This document shows, piece after piece, positions 8,988 through 17,275 of a stretch of DNA of 64,000 bases (the stretch's first letter is position 1; the number at the start of each line of letters is the position of its first letter). The DNA lies in NCBI GenBank assembly GCA_035551355.1, contig DASZNF010000086.1, forward strand, positions 1 to 64,000. Direction: 5' to 3'. The translations under genes and the position numbers were made by a program. This stretch comes from DATATV01 sp035551355. Lineage in GTDB: Bacteria > Actinomycetota > Actinomycetes > Mycobacteriales > Pseudonocardiaceae. The notes beneath the pieces were generated by a model. The model was not told the origin of the DNA, searched no databases, and was given only the letters and a program-made list of their open reading frames with translations.

Positions 8988-10271
8988 TCAGTCGTTGCGT
9001 AGCAAGGCGGCCAGCGGGGCGATCTTGTGCAGGCATTCCTGCCATTCGGCTTCCGGGTCCGAGTCGGCGGTGATACCGCCGCCCGCGCCGAGCCATAGCC
9101 GGTCGCCGCTGATCTCGATCGTGCGAATCGCGACGTTCAGCTCCAGGCCGGCCACCGGTGAGGCCAGGCCGATGGCGCCGCAGTAGACCTCTCGGGGCTG
9201 GTCCTCCAACCCGGCGATGATCTCCAGCGCTCGAAGTTTGGGGGCGCCGGTGACCGAGCCGGGCGGGAAGGTCGCGGCCAGCAGTTCGGCGGTGCCGAGG
9301 GCAGCGGGCAGGCGGGCCTCGACCGTCGAGGCGAGGTGCCAGACGCCGGGTGCGGGGTGAACGGCCAGCAGCTCCGGCACGGCCACCGAGCCGGTCTCGG
9401 CGACTCGGCCCAGGTCGTTGCGGACCAGGTCGACGATCATCACGTTCTCGGCGACGTCCTTGACCGAGGCGCGCAGTCGTTCGGCGTTGCCGGCGTCGGC
9501 CGGGCCGCGGCGGGGCAGGGTGCCCTTGATCGGCGTCGAGCGGACGCGATTTCCGTGCCGGGACAGGAAAAGCTCGGGGGAAAACGAGACAAGGGCGCCC
9601 CAGTCGCCGGTCAGGAAGGCGGCGCGTTTCGGGGCCAGGCGGTCGATTCCGGTGGCGAACAGGGCCACCGGGTCGCCGTCGAAGCCGGCCTGGAAGCGGC
9701 TGCAGATGTTGGCCTGGAAGATCTCGCCTGCCGCGATCGCCTCGACGCAGGCGCGGACGGCTTTCTGGTGGGCGGCGGGGGACGGGGGTGCCAGTTCGGT
9801 CGGCGGCCAGCCGGTGGGCGGGAGTGGCACGGCGCGCAGGAGGTCGGCCAGTTCGGTGGCCAGGTCGAGCGGGTCGGGGGCGCCGGTCGGCACCAGGGCC
9901 TCGAACCACCAGGCGCCGGAGTGGTCGTAGCGCAGGACGTGGTCGGCCCAGCCCCAGGCGGCCGTGGGGAGCAGGCGGTGGTGCGGGGACGGGTCGGTGA
10001 GGCCGTAGCCGAGATAGCCGAACCAGCCACCGCCGACCACCCCGTCCGCGCCGCCCGCCACTTCGGGTTGCCGGTCGGGTACCGCGAATGGATCGGTGGC
10101 CACGGACGTGACCGACACGGTGGGGGCCAGGACGGCCCGGCAGCCGAACCAGGTGCCGGTCAGCGCGGCCGGCGGCGCGAGGCCGCGATCAAGCGCGCGG
10201 CGGGCCAGGCGGCGCAGCACCTCAGCGGGTTCGGGACCCGCGGAGGTGAGCTGCCGAGCTGCCACGCGCAC
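8988..10271 (-). CDS. pabB: Aminodeoxychorismate synthase component I (PabB-type)
   Basis: A 427-residue chorismate-utilising enzyme that converts chorismate and ammonia to 4-amino-4-deoxychorismate for folate (p-aminobenzoate) synthesis. The C-terminal two thirds has the family motifs: GEIFQANICSRF, SPELFLSRHGNRVRSTPIKG, ENVMIVDLVRNDLGRV, TFPPGSVTGAPKLRALEII and LGAGGGITADSDPEAEW. The PIKG motif is typical of PabB rather than of anthranilate synthase TrpE. The start is the GTG at 10271, with GAGG eight bases upstream, and it lies 14 bp after the ABC permease stop. Its relative order with rsmI and metG matches Rv1005c. The amidotransferase partner PabA is not in the window. Confidence 0.9.
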   Translation of the reverse strand: MRVAARQLTSAGPEPAEVLRRLARRALDRGLAPPAALTGTWFGCRAVLAPTVSVTSVATDPFAVPDRQPEVAGGADGVVGGGWFGYLGYGLTDPSPHHRLLPTAAWGWADHVLRYDHSGAWWFEALVPTGAPDPLDLATELADLLRAVPLPPTGWPPTELAPPSPAAHQKAVRACVEAIAAGEIFQANICSRFQAGFDGDPVALFATGIDRLAPKRAAFLTGDWGALVSFSPELFLSRHGNRVRSTPIKGTLPRRGPADAGNAERLRASVKDVAENVMIVDLVRNDLGRVAETGSVAVPELLAVHPAPGVWHLASTVEARLPAALGTAELLAATFPPGSVTGAPKLRALEIIAGLEDQPREVYCGAIGLASPVAGLELNVAIRTIEISGDRLWLGAGGGITADSDPEAEWQECLHKIAPLAALLRND

Positions 10272-10285
10272 GCTCGCATCCTCGT

Positions 10286-11038
10286 TCAGACGCTGTCCTG
10301 GCGGAAGGTCCACGCGCCCCAGGTCACGCACACGGCGGCCAGCGCGACCGCCAGCAGCGGCCCCAGCCAGATCGACGTCGCGCCCCACTGACCGGCCACG
10401 ATGGCCCGCTCCGCGTCGACCACGTGGGACAGCGGGTTGACGCGGGAGAGCACGTACAGCCAGCGAGGGGCCAGGTTCATCGGCAACAGCACCCCGGACA
10501 GCAGCATCGCCGGCAGCACGGTCATGGCCAGCACCGGTGCGAACGCGTACTCCTGGCGCAGTCGCATGGCCAGCGCGTAGGAGGCCGAGCCGATGGCCAG
10601 CCCGAGCAGGGCCAGCAGGGCGAGACCGAGCAGCACCGGGCCGACGCCGGCCCGGAAGCCGAAGGGCACCGAGACCAGCGCCAGCAGCGCGGCCTGCACC
10701 ACCAGCAGGGTCACGTCGCGCGACACCCGGCCGAGCAGCAGCGCGATCCGGCTGACCGGGCTGACCCGCAGCCGCTCCAGCGCACCCGAGCGCAGTTCGG
10801 GCAGCAGGCCGAAACCGGAGTAGGCGGTGCCGAACAGGGCCAGCTGCACCATGATCCCCGGTACGTACCACTGCCAGGAGTCACCGTCCCCTGTGGACAG
10901 TCCGCGCAACAACGGGCCGAACAGCACCAGATACAACAGTGGCTGGGCGAGCCCGATGATGATGACGCTGGGGCGGTGCAGGGTCGGGCGGATCGAGCGC
11001 AGGAACACCAAACCGGTTTGCCGCAACAACATGCTCAT
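10286..11038 (-). CDS. ABC-2 type transporter permease (DrrB-like)
   Basis: A 250-residue membrane protein with six predicted helices and the ABC-2 permease pattern, including GALERLRVSPVSRIALLLGR in the cytoplasmic loop and PLSHVVDAERA near the C-terminus, as in daunorubicin-type DrrB proteins. It would form the membrane channel of an exporter with the upstream ATPase. The ATG at 11038 follows the ATPase stop by two bases and has AGGAGG upstream, so translation is coupled. Exported substrate unknown. Confidence 0.88.
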   Translation of the reverse strand: MSMLLRQTGLVFLRSIRPTLHRPSVIIIGLAQPLLYLVLFGPLLRGLSTGDGDSWQWYVPGIMVQLALFGTAYSGFGLLPELRSGALERLRVSPVSRIALLLGRVSRDVTLLVVQAALLALVSVPFGFRAGVGPVLLGLALLALLGLAIGSASYALAMRLRQEYAFAPVLAMTVLPAMLLSGVLLPMNLAPRWLYVLSRVNPLSHVVDAERAIVAGQWGATSIWLGPLLAVALAAVCVTWGAWTFRQDSV

Positions 11039-11040
11039 GC

Positions 11041-12009
11041 TCAGACCTCCTGAAGGCTGCGGCCGGTGACGGTGCGGAACACGTCGTCCAGTGTGGGGCG
11101 GTGGGTCCGCACGGAGTCGACCTGGATCGAGGCCGCACCCAGTTCGCGCAGCAGGGCGGGCAGTGCGGTGTCGCCGCGGGGGACGCGGAACCGGACCTCC
11201 TCGGCCTCCCGGGACAGTTCGGTGCAGCCGGGCAGGTTGGCGGCCGACTCGGCCGTTTTCACCGGGTCGCTCGCGGTGAGCACGACCAGGTCGCCGGACA
11301 CTCGTTGCTTGAGTTCCTCGGGGCTGCCCTTGGCCACGATGCGACCGGCGTCGATGACCAACAGGTTGTCGCACAACGCATCCGCCTCGTCCAGGTAGTG
11401 CGTGGTGAGGAAGACCGTGCTGCCGTGTTCGGCCCGCAGTTCGCGTACGTGCTCCCAGAGTCCGGCCCGGCTGTGCGGGTCGAGACCGGTGGACGGTTCG
11501 TCCAGGAAGACCAGTGCGGGCTGGTGGACGAGACCGAGGGCGAGATCGAGGCGGCGTTTCTGACCGCCGGACAGGGTGGCGGCCACCCGGTGCGCGGTCT
11601 CGGTCAGGTCGAAGCGGTCCAGCAGATCGTCGGCCCGGCGGGCGGCCACGGCCGGGGTCAGACCGTGGAACCGGCCCTGCAGCACCAGTTCCTCGCGGAC
11701 CCGCTGGTCCAGTCCGGCGCTGTTGCCCTGGCCGACGTAGCCGATCCGGCGGCGCACCCCGGCCGGGTCGGTACGCAGGTCGCGGCCGGCGACGGTGGCC
11801 TCGCCCGCGGTCGGGCGGAGCAGGGTGGCCAGCATGCGCAGGGTGGTGGTCTTGCCCGCGCCGTTGGGGCCGAGGAAGCCGACCAGTTCGCCGTCGGCCA
11901 CGTCCAGGTCCACGCCGCGCACGGCGTCGACCTTGCGGGCCGGGGAGCGGAATCGGCGCTTGTTGCCGGGTAAGGAGAAGGTGCGGGCCAGGCCGCGGGC
12001 GGTGATCAC
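11041..12009 (-). CDS. ABC transporter ATP-binding protein (DrrA-like)
   Basis: A 322-residue cytoplasmic ATPase of the daunorubicin-resistance type. It has Walker A GPNGAGKTTT near residue 48, signature LSGGQKRRLDLALGL, Walker B LVFLDEPSTGLD and the switch histidine in LTTHYLDEAD. The DrrA-type C-terminal extension follows (about 235-322), ending RPTLDDVFRTVTGRSL. It starts with GTG at 12009 and has GGAGG upstream. It heads a two-gene exporter operon (with the permease) that continues close into pabB, and it lies behind two PadR-site candidates. Confidence 0.92.
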   Translation of the reverse strand: MITARGLARTFSLPGNKRRFRSPARKVDAVRGVDLDVADGELVGFLGPNGAGKTTTLRMLATLLRPTAGEATVAGRDLRTDPAGVRRRIGYVGQGNSAGLDQRVREELVLQGRFHGLTPAVAARRADDLLDRFDLTETAHRVAATLSGGQKRRLDLALGLVHQPALVFLDEPSTGLDPHSRAGLWEHVRELRAEHGSTVFLTTHYLDEADALCDNLLVIDAGRIVAKGSPEELKQRVSGDLVVLTASDPVKTAESAANLPGCTELSREAEEVRFRVPRGDTALPALLRELGAASIQVDSVRTHRPTLDDVFRTVTGRSLQEV

Positions 12010-12017
12010 CGAGCCTC

Positions 12018-12087
12018 CTAATCAAATTTGACTACCAAGACGCGCCGAAGCATGGCGCATCCCGGTCAACTAGTCAAATTTGATTAG
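12018..12087 (-). promoter_or_regulatory. Paired 17-bp inverted sites around the ABC-exporter promoter (candidate PadR operators)
   Basis: CTAATCAAATTTGACTA at 12018-12034 and its exact reverse complement at 12071-12087 form a perfect 17-bp inverted repeat separated by 36 bp. Each arm contains the palindrome TCAAATTTGA. The right arm covers the PadR stop codon and the left arm runs to the DrrA-like gene's GGAGG. On the minus strand TTGACT, a 17-base spacer and CATGCT form a possible promoter between the arms. A small hairpin (GCGCC at 12042-12046 with GGCGC at 12054-12058) sits in the centre. The neighbouring PadR regulator is the natural candidate to bind here. Confidence 0.65.
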
Positions 12088-12671
12088 ATCTTGAGGGCGG
12101 CGAAATGCTCGGGCGAGTCGTCGGCCAGGACGTACTCGCCCGCCTCCAGCTTGGCCAGCAGCTCGTCCAGCCAGCGCAACTCGCCGTCGGCCTGCGCGAC
12201 CCACAGTCCGAACAGCTCGGCCACGTGCGCCGGCTTGCCCATCTCGTCGTTGGCCCCGCGCAGGTCCGCCGACATGTCCCGGGTGGTGGCCACCTGACGC
12301 CGCCGGCCGCGCAGCAGGCCGATCAGCTCGGCCCGGGGCAGCGCGGTCATGAAGGTCAGCCCGGCGAACACCGCGGCCGCGCCCGCCGACGGGGTGGACA
12401 GCGCGGTGCGCAGCAGCGTGCGGAACTCCAGATCGCCCGCCTCGGTGATCCGGTAGACCAGCCGCTCCGGGCCGCCGTCGCCCTCCTCGGTGCCCACCGC
12501 GACCAGCAGGCCCTCGTCGGCCAGCTTGCGCAGCGCGTGATAGATCGAACCCGGTTTGGCGTTGGCCCACCGGTCGGCCGCCCAGCTGGCCAGCGCCGTG
12601 CGCACCTGATAACCGTGCGCCTGCCCGTACATCCGGACCACCCCGAGCACCAGCAGCCGCGTCACCGACAC
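12084..12671 (-). CDS. PadR-family transcriptional regulator
   Basis: A 195-residue winged-helix repressor. Residues about 5-90 form the PadR domain: LLVLGVVRMYGQAHGYQVR, then PGSIYHALRKLADEGLL and RLVYRITEAG. The C-terminal part is helical and should dimerise (PadR family with C-terminal VirR-like domain). The GTG at 12671 has GGAGG nine bases upstream; the ATG nearby is out of frame. It precedes the DrrAB-type exporter on the same strand and most likely represses it through the TCAAATTTGA sites. It is divergent from metG, with 53 bp between starts. Confidence 0.88.
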   Translation of the reverse strand: MSVTRLLVLGVVRMYGQAHGYQVRTALASWAADRWANAKPGSIYHALRKLADEGLLVAVGTEEGDGGPERLVYRITEAGDLEFRTLLRTALSTPSAGAAAVFAGLTFMTALPRAELIGLLRGRRRQVATTRDMSADLRGANDEMGKPAHVAELFGLWVAQADGELRWLDELLAKLEAGEYVLADDSPEHFAALKI

Positions 12672-12710
12672 CTGACATCGCCTCCGTGAAACCGGCCGAA
12701 CCCTCATCCG

Positions 12711-12727
12711 TAGGCTATTCGGACATG
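12711..12727 (+). promoter_or_regulatory. Leaderless promoter of metG
   Basis: TAGGCT at 12711-12716 is followed by eight bases and the ATG at 12725. There is no ribosome binding site, so transcription and translation probably begin together. Confidence 0.5.
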
Positions 12728-14515
12728 AGCGCCCCCGTGTTGACCGCGGTGGCCTGGCCCTACGCCAACGGCCCCCGCCATATCGGTCATGTATCCGGCA
12801 TCGGAGTCCCGTCCGACCTGTTCGCCCGGTACATGCGAATGTCCGGACACGATCTGCTCATGGTCTCGGGAAGTGACGAACACGGCACACCGATCCTGGT
12901 CCAGGCCGACGCCGAGGGCCTGACCCCGCAGCAGACCGCGGACAAGTACCACCGGGTGATCGCCGAGGACATGCGCGACCTTGGGGTCACCTACGACCTC
13001 TACACGCGCACCACCTCGGGCAACCACTACGAGGTCGTGCAGCAGATCTTCCTGGCCCTGCACCGCAACGGCTACATCGTGCCGCGCGTCACCAAGGGCG
13101 CGATCAGCCCGTCCACCGGCCGCACCCTGCCCGACCGCTACATCGAGGGCACCTGCCCGATCTGTGGCTACGACGGCGCCCGCGGCGACCAGTGCGACAA
13201 CTGCGGCAACCAGCTCGACGCGGCCGATCTGATCAACCCGAAGTCCCGGATCAACGGCGAGACCCCGAAGTTCGTCGAGACCGAGCACCTGTTCCTGGAC
13301 CTGCCCGCGTTCGCCGAGACGCTGGGCAAGTGGCTGTCGACCAAGACCGACTGGCGGCCCAACGTCCTGAAGTTCACCCAGAACCTGGTCAACGACATGC
13401 GGCCGCGGCCGATCACCCGGGACCTGGACTGGGGCGTGCCGATCCCCCTGGACGGCTGGCGCGACCAGCCGCTCAAGCGGTTCTACGTGTGGTTCGACGC
13501 GGTGATCGGCTACTTTTCCGCCAGCGTGGAGTGGGCCCGCCGGTCCGGCGACCCGGACGCCTGGAAGAAGTACTGGACCGACCCGGACGCCCGCTCGGTG
13601 TACTTCATGGGCAAGGACAACATCACCTTCCACGCGCAGATCTGGCCGGCCCTGCTGCTGGGCCACAACGGCGCGGGGGACAAGGGTGGCGTGCCCGGCC
13701 CGTACGGCACGCTGAACCTGCCCAGTGAGATCGCCTCCAGCGAATTCCTCACCATGAGCGGGTCGAAGTTCTCCACCTCCCGCGGCACCGTGATCTACGT
13801 GCGCGACTTCCTCAAGGAGTTCGGCGCGGACAGCCTGCGGTACTTCATCTCCGCGGCCGGGCCGGAGACCCAGGACGTGGACTTCACCTGGGACGAGTAC
13901 GTGCGCAGGGTGAACTTCGAGCTGGCCAACGAGTGGGGCAACCTGGTCAACCGGTCCATCTCGATGGCCCACAAGAACGTCGGCGCGGTGCCACGGCCGA
14001 CCGCCCCCATGGCGGCCGACGAGGAGCTGAAAGCCGTCGCCCGCAAGGCGTTCGACACCGTGGGCGGGCACCTGCGCTCGGCCCGGTTCCGGGCCGGCGT
14101 CAGCGAGGCCATGCGGGTCGCCTCGGCGGCCAACAAGTACCTGTCCGACCAGGAACCGTGGAAGCAGAAGGACAACCCGGAGCGCCGGGACACCATCCTG
14201 CACACCGCGCTGCAGGTCGTCTCCGACGTGAACACGCTGCTCACCCCCTTCCTGCCGCACTCGGCCCAGAAGGTGCACGAAGCCCTTGGCGGGCAAGGAA
14301 TCTGGGCCTCGCAGCCGGAGTTGCGCGAGGTGGCCGACCTGGACCGGCCCGACCGCGAGTACCCGGTGATCACCGGCGACTACGGCGCCGAGCAAGCGAA
14401 ATGGGAGTCCACGCCGATCGAGGTGGGCAAGCCGCTGGAGAAGCCGACTCCGTTGTTCGCCAAGCTGGATCCCAAACTGGGGGAGACCGGGCCCGACTTC
14501 GCCCCGATCAACTAG
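12725..14515 (+). CDS. metG: Methionyl-tRNA synthetase
   Basis: A 596-residue class I aminoacyl-tRNA synthetase charging tRNA-Met with methionine. The HIGH motif is HIGH in PRHIGHVSGIG, the zinc knuckle has four cysteines (CPICG...CDNCG, residues about 150-170), and the KMSKS loop appears as MSGSKFSTSRG. The anticodon-binding helical domain follows from about residue 400. It lacks the C-terminal tRNA-binding extension of E. coli MetRS. Synteny with Rv1007c is good apart from orientation. The frame extends upstream, but the ATG after the TAGGCT box is the likely start. Confidence 0.96.
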   Translation: MSAPVLTAVAWPYANGPRHIGHVSGIGVPSDLFARYMRMSGHDLLMVSGSDEHGTPILVQADAEGLTPQQTADKYHRVIAEDMRDLGVTYDLYTRTTSGNHYEVVQQIFLALHRNGYIVPRVTKGAISPSTGRTLPDRYIEGTCPICGYDGARGDQCDNCGNQLDAADLINPKSRINGETPKFVETEHLFLDLPAFAETLGKWLSTKTDWRPNVLKFTQNLVNDMRPRPITRDLDWGVPIPLDGWRDQPLKRFYVWFDAVIGYFSASVEWARRSGDPDAWKKYWTDPDARSVYFMGKDNITFHAQIWPALLLGHNGAGDKGGVPGPYGTLNLPSEIASSEFLTMSGSKFSTSRGTVIYVRDFLKEFGADSLRYFISAAGPETQDVDFTWDEYVRRVNFELANEWGNLVNRSISMAHKNVGAVPRPTAPMAADEELKAVARKAFDTVGGHLRSARFRAGVSEAMRVASAANKYLSDQEPWKQKDNPERRDTILHTALQVVSDVNTLLTPFLPHSAQKVHEALGGQGIWASQPELREVADLDRPDREYPVITGDYGAEQAKWESTPIEVGKPLEKPTPLFAKLDPKLGETGPDFAPIN

Positions 14516-14522
14516 CGGGCCG

Positions 14523-15359
14523 TTGAGTCAGCGCGAACGCGAGCGACCGCCGGTGCCGGAGAAGCTTCCGGCGCCGGTGGTCGACGCGCACACCCATCTG
14601 GACGCGGCAGGCGCGGCCGACCCCGAGTCGGTGCGGGCCATGCTCGACCGGGCCGAAAGTGCCGGGGTGACAAGGGTTGTCACGGTGGCCGACGATCTGG
14701 ACGCGGCCCGCTGGGCCGTGCAGGCGTCCACCTGGGACCCCCGGGTGTTCGCCGCGGTCGCGGTGCATCCCACCCGCACGGCCAAGTTCACCGAGAAGAC
14801 CAAGACGGTGCTCAAGGAGCTGGCCCGCCATCCCCGGGTGGTGGCCATCGGCGAGACCGGTTTGGACTATTACTGGGACTACTCGCCGCCCGAGGCGCAG
14901 CAGGACGCTTTCCGTTGGCACATCGGGCTGGCCAAGCGCACCGGGCTGCCGCTGATGATCCACGACCGGGACGCGCACGCGGACGTGTTGTCCATCCTGG
15001 ACGAACAGGGCGCGCCGGACACCGTGGTGTTCCATTCCTTTTCCGGAGATGTCGAATTCGCCCGGAAGTGTGTTGCCGCCGGGTACGTGCTGTCCTTCTC
15101 CGGCACCGTGACCTTCCGCAACGCGCCCGCATTGCGGAAGGCGGCGTCGATCGTCCCGTCCGAGCAGTTGCTGGTGGAGACCGACGCGCCTTTCCTTACG
15201 CCGCACCCGTATCGCGGCCGCCCGAACGAGCCGTACTGCACCGCGTACACGGTGCGTGCACTGGCCGATCTACGGGGCGTGAGCGTCGAGGAGTTCGCGT
15301 CAACCGTGAACGCCAACGCCGATCGGGTGTTCGGGCTGGACCGATTGGCGCAGTCATGA
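14523..15359 (+). CDS. tatD: TatD-family metal-dependent hydrolase
   Basis: A 278-residue TIM-barrel hydrolase; TatD proteins are magnesium-dependent 3'-5' nucleases. All metal-ligand motifs are present: DAHTHLD at the N-terminus, GETGLDYYW, MIHDRDAH, FHSFSG and the final ETDAPFLTPHPYRG. It follows metG by seven bases. The open frame begins with TTG at 14523 and lacks an obvious ribosome site; a GTG at 14553 is an alternative. The order metG-tatD-rpfB-ksgA matches Rv1007c-Rv1010. Confidence 0.92.
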   Translation: MSQRERERPPVPEKLPAPVVDAHTHLDAAGAADPESVRAMLDRAESAGVTRVVTVADDLDAARWAVQASTWDPRVFAAVAVHPTRTAKFTEKTKTVLKELARHPRVVAIGETGLDYYWDYSPPEAQQDAFRWHIGLAKRTGLPLMIHDRDAHADVLSILDEQGAPDTVVFHSFSGDVEFARKCVAAGYVLSFSGTVTFRNAPALRKAASIVPSEQLLVETDAPFLTPHPYRGRPNEPYCTAYTVRALADLRGVSVEEFASTVNANADRVFGLDRLAQS

Positions 15360-15423
15360 CCCGTCTGCGCGAACGAATTTCCCCCGACGGTGTGACCAGA
15401 CCCACTGTTTTCGGCGCGGGTGT

Positions 15424-15452
15424 TTGCGCAACCTCCCGGAGTCCGTTACGGT
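15424..15452 (+). promoter_or_regulatory. Promoter for the rpfB leader
   Basis: TTGCGC at 15424-15429, a 17-base spacer and TACGGT at 15447-15452 make a good housekeeping promoter inside the 319-bp tatD-rpfB gap. A start near 15459 would give an rpfB leader of about 220 nt. Confidence 0.55.
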
Positions 15453-15462
15453 CCCGTGACCG

Positions 15463-15490
15463 GTGCTCCTGGGGACCAAGCCAGGAGCAC
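15463..15490 (+). promoter_or_regulatory. Stable hairpin at the 5' end of the rpfB leader RNA
   Basis: GTGCTCCTGG (15463-15472) pairs perfectly with CCAGGAGCAC (15481-15490) around the eight-base loop GGACCAAG. It would form within about five bases of the predicted transcription start, where 5' stabilisers or the first stem of an RNA switch are often found. There is no T tract, so it is not a terminator. Confidence 0.5.
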
Positions 15491-15574
15491 GCCCGCAGTC
15501 GAGACAGCGTGATTCGGGGCCGCAGCGTCCACCCGGACGCGAGGGCGCGCGCTTGCTTCGGGAGCTTGAGCACC

Positions 15575-15682
15575 ATGCCGAGTGCCGGAACGGCGCAAGG
15601 GCGGATGAGATACATCGACGATGATGTGTTCGACCCGCTTGCGAGCCTGCCCGGACAGTGTCTGGAGGTATCGGCCCTGTGA
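15575..15682 (+). CDS. Short upstream ORF overlapping the rpfB start
   Basis: An ATG at 15575, with GGAG ten bases upstream, opens a 35-codon frame (MPSAGTAQGRMRYIDDDVFD and onward). Its TGA at 15680-15682 overlaps the rpfB GTG at 15679 as GTGA, the arrangement used for translational coupling. The peptide has no recognisable family. Its function, if any, would be regulatory: ribosomes finishing it could load rpfB. It may be a chance frame, since the longer frame it belongs to runs open through part of tatD. Confidence 0.35.
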   Translation: MPSAGTAQGRMRYIDDDVFDPLASLPGQCLEVSAL

Positions 15683-17226
15683 CCGCGAGCGGTGACTATT
15701 TCGGTAGTGCCGGCAGTATGAGAGCGGGCGTGTTGGACGACGCGACCCAGCAGCACGACTGGTTCCACCCGTCGTTGCCGCGGATGGCCCCCGTGGGCCG
15801 TCCCGACATGTCGTCCCGGCACGCCGGCAACCCCGCGCTGGCCACCGGAACGGCACTGGACGACCGCCCCACCATGGCGGGCGGCTCCAACCCGTTCAAC
15901 ATCTCCACCCAGGATGTCCTGGACGTCCTCGGCCCCGACGCCGAGGACCTGCTCTCCACCGCGAACCTCGACGTCGATCAGCTGATCTCGATGATCAACG
16001 CCGAGACGATGATGCTGCCGCGCATCGACGAGGAACTCGAGGCGATGTTCGCCGCCGAGTCCGCGCCGGAGCCGCAGTTCCGTCTGGCTGACGACGAGGA
16101 CGAGGACGACCTCCCCGAGCGGGAGAGTGTCGGTTCCCGCTGGAAGAAGCGGTTCCTCAAGGCCGCGATCGGCGCCATCCTGCTGTCCGCGACCGGTGGC
16201 GCGTCCATGGCGATGGCCATGGACAAGAACGTCACCGTCGACGTGGACGGCCACGAGCAGCAGGTCCGCACCTACGACTCCACCGTCGGCCAGGTGCTGG
16301 CCAGCGAGGGCATCACGCCCGGCCTGCACGACGCCATGTCCCCCTCCCCCAACGCCCAGGTCACCGACGGCGGCAAGATCGTGCTGGAGCGCGGCCGCCT
16401 GGTGAAGCTGAACATCGACGGGGTCGAGCAGGACCACTGGACGCACGCCGGCACGGTCAGCGACGCGCTGGCCCAGCTCAACCTCTCGGTGCCGCAGGGC
16501 AGCTGGATGTCCAGCAACCCCAACGCGCAGATCTCGCTGACCGGGATGTCGCTGAACATTCGCACGCCCAAGGCGATCAGCCTGATCGACGGCGCCAACG
16601 CGCAGGTCAACGTCACCACCACCGACGCGACCATCGGCGACCTGCTCAAGGAACGCAACATCACGCTCGGCGCGAGCGACTCGGTCGACCCGGGCCTGAA
16701 CGTCCCGATCACCGCCGGCATGCAGATCATGATCAGCCGGCAGGGCGTCAACGTCATCAAGGTCACCCAGACCATCGCGCCGCCGGTGCAGACCATCCAG
16801 GACAACACCCTCAACGAGGGCACCACCCAGGTGGTCAACCCGGGCACGCCGGGCCAGCAGATCATCACCTTCCGGGTGAACCTGCGCAACGGCAAGGAAA
16901 CCAGCCGCACCCAGCTGTCCGTGCAGATCGTCACCCCGGCCACGCCGAAGATCGTCCGGGAGGGCACCAAGGCGCTGCCCTCGGACGCCGTCTGGGACGA
17001 GATCGCCCAGTGCGAGAGCGGCGGCGACTGGTCGATCAACACCGGCAACGGCTACTACGGCGGTCTGCAGTTCAACCAGCCCACCTGGCAGTCCAACGGC
17101 GGCACGGCCTACGCCCCGCGCGCCGACCTGGCCACCAAGGCCCAGCAGATCGCCATCGCCGACAAGGTGCGCGCGGCCCGCGGCCTCGAGCCCTGGCAGT
17201 GCGCCGGCGAGCTGGGCCTGGCCTGA
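15679..17226 (+). CDS. rpfB: Resuscitation-promoting factor RpfB (DUF348 x3, G5, Rpf lysozyme-like)
   Basis: A 515-residue cell-wall lytic enzyme that promotes regrowth of dormant cells by cleaving peptidoglycan. An unusually long acidic cytoplasmic N-terminus (about 155 residues) precedes one membrane helix (about 158-178). Three DUF348 repeats follow (beginning VTVDVDG, VKLNIDG and SLIDGAN), then a G5 domain (about 350-430). The C-terminal transglycosylase-like domain is DAVWDEIAQCESGGDWSINT, with the catalytic Glu in CESGG and a downstream Cys in EPWQCAGELG. The GTG at 15679 follows GGAGG by ten bases. ksgA follows 49 bp later, as in mycobacteria. Confidence 0.95.
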   Translation: MTASGDYFGSAGSMRAGVLDDATQQHDWFHPSLPRMAPVGRPDMSSRHAGNPALATGTALDDRPTMAGGSNPFNISTQDVLDVLGPDAEDLLSTANLDVDQLISMINAETMMLPRIDEELEAMFAAESAPEPQFRLADDEDEDDLPERESVGSRWKKRFLKAAIGAILLSATGGASMAMAMDKNVTVDVDGHEQQVRTYDSTVGQVLASEGITPGLHDAMSPSPNAQVTDGGKIVLERGRLVKLNIDGVEQDHWTHAGTVSDALAQLNLSVPQGSWMSSNPNAQISLTGMSLNIRTPKAISLIDGANAQVNVTTTDATIGDLLKERNITLGASDSVDPGLNVPITAGMQIMISRQGVNVIKVTQTIAPPVQTIQDNTLNEGTTQVVNPGTPGQQIITFRVNLRNGKETSRTQLSVQIVTPATPKIVREGTKALPSDAVWDEIAQCESGGDWSINTGNGYYGGLQFNQPTWQSNGGTAYAPRADLATKAQQIAIADKVRAARGLEPWQCAGELGLA

Positions 17227-17275
17227 GCTGATCCCTGCATTACGGCCATCGGCCGGTCTGGCAGAGTAGGACCTC

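Noticed and set aside
15459..15678. c-di-AMP (ydaO-type) riboswitch ahead of rpfB
   Set aside because: Rpf genes often carry one, but I could not find the conserved core here. Only a strong hairpin and an upstream ORF are supported.
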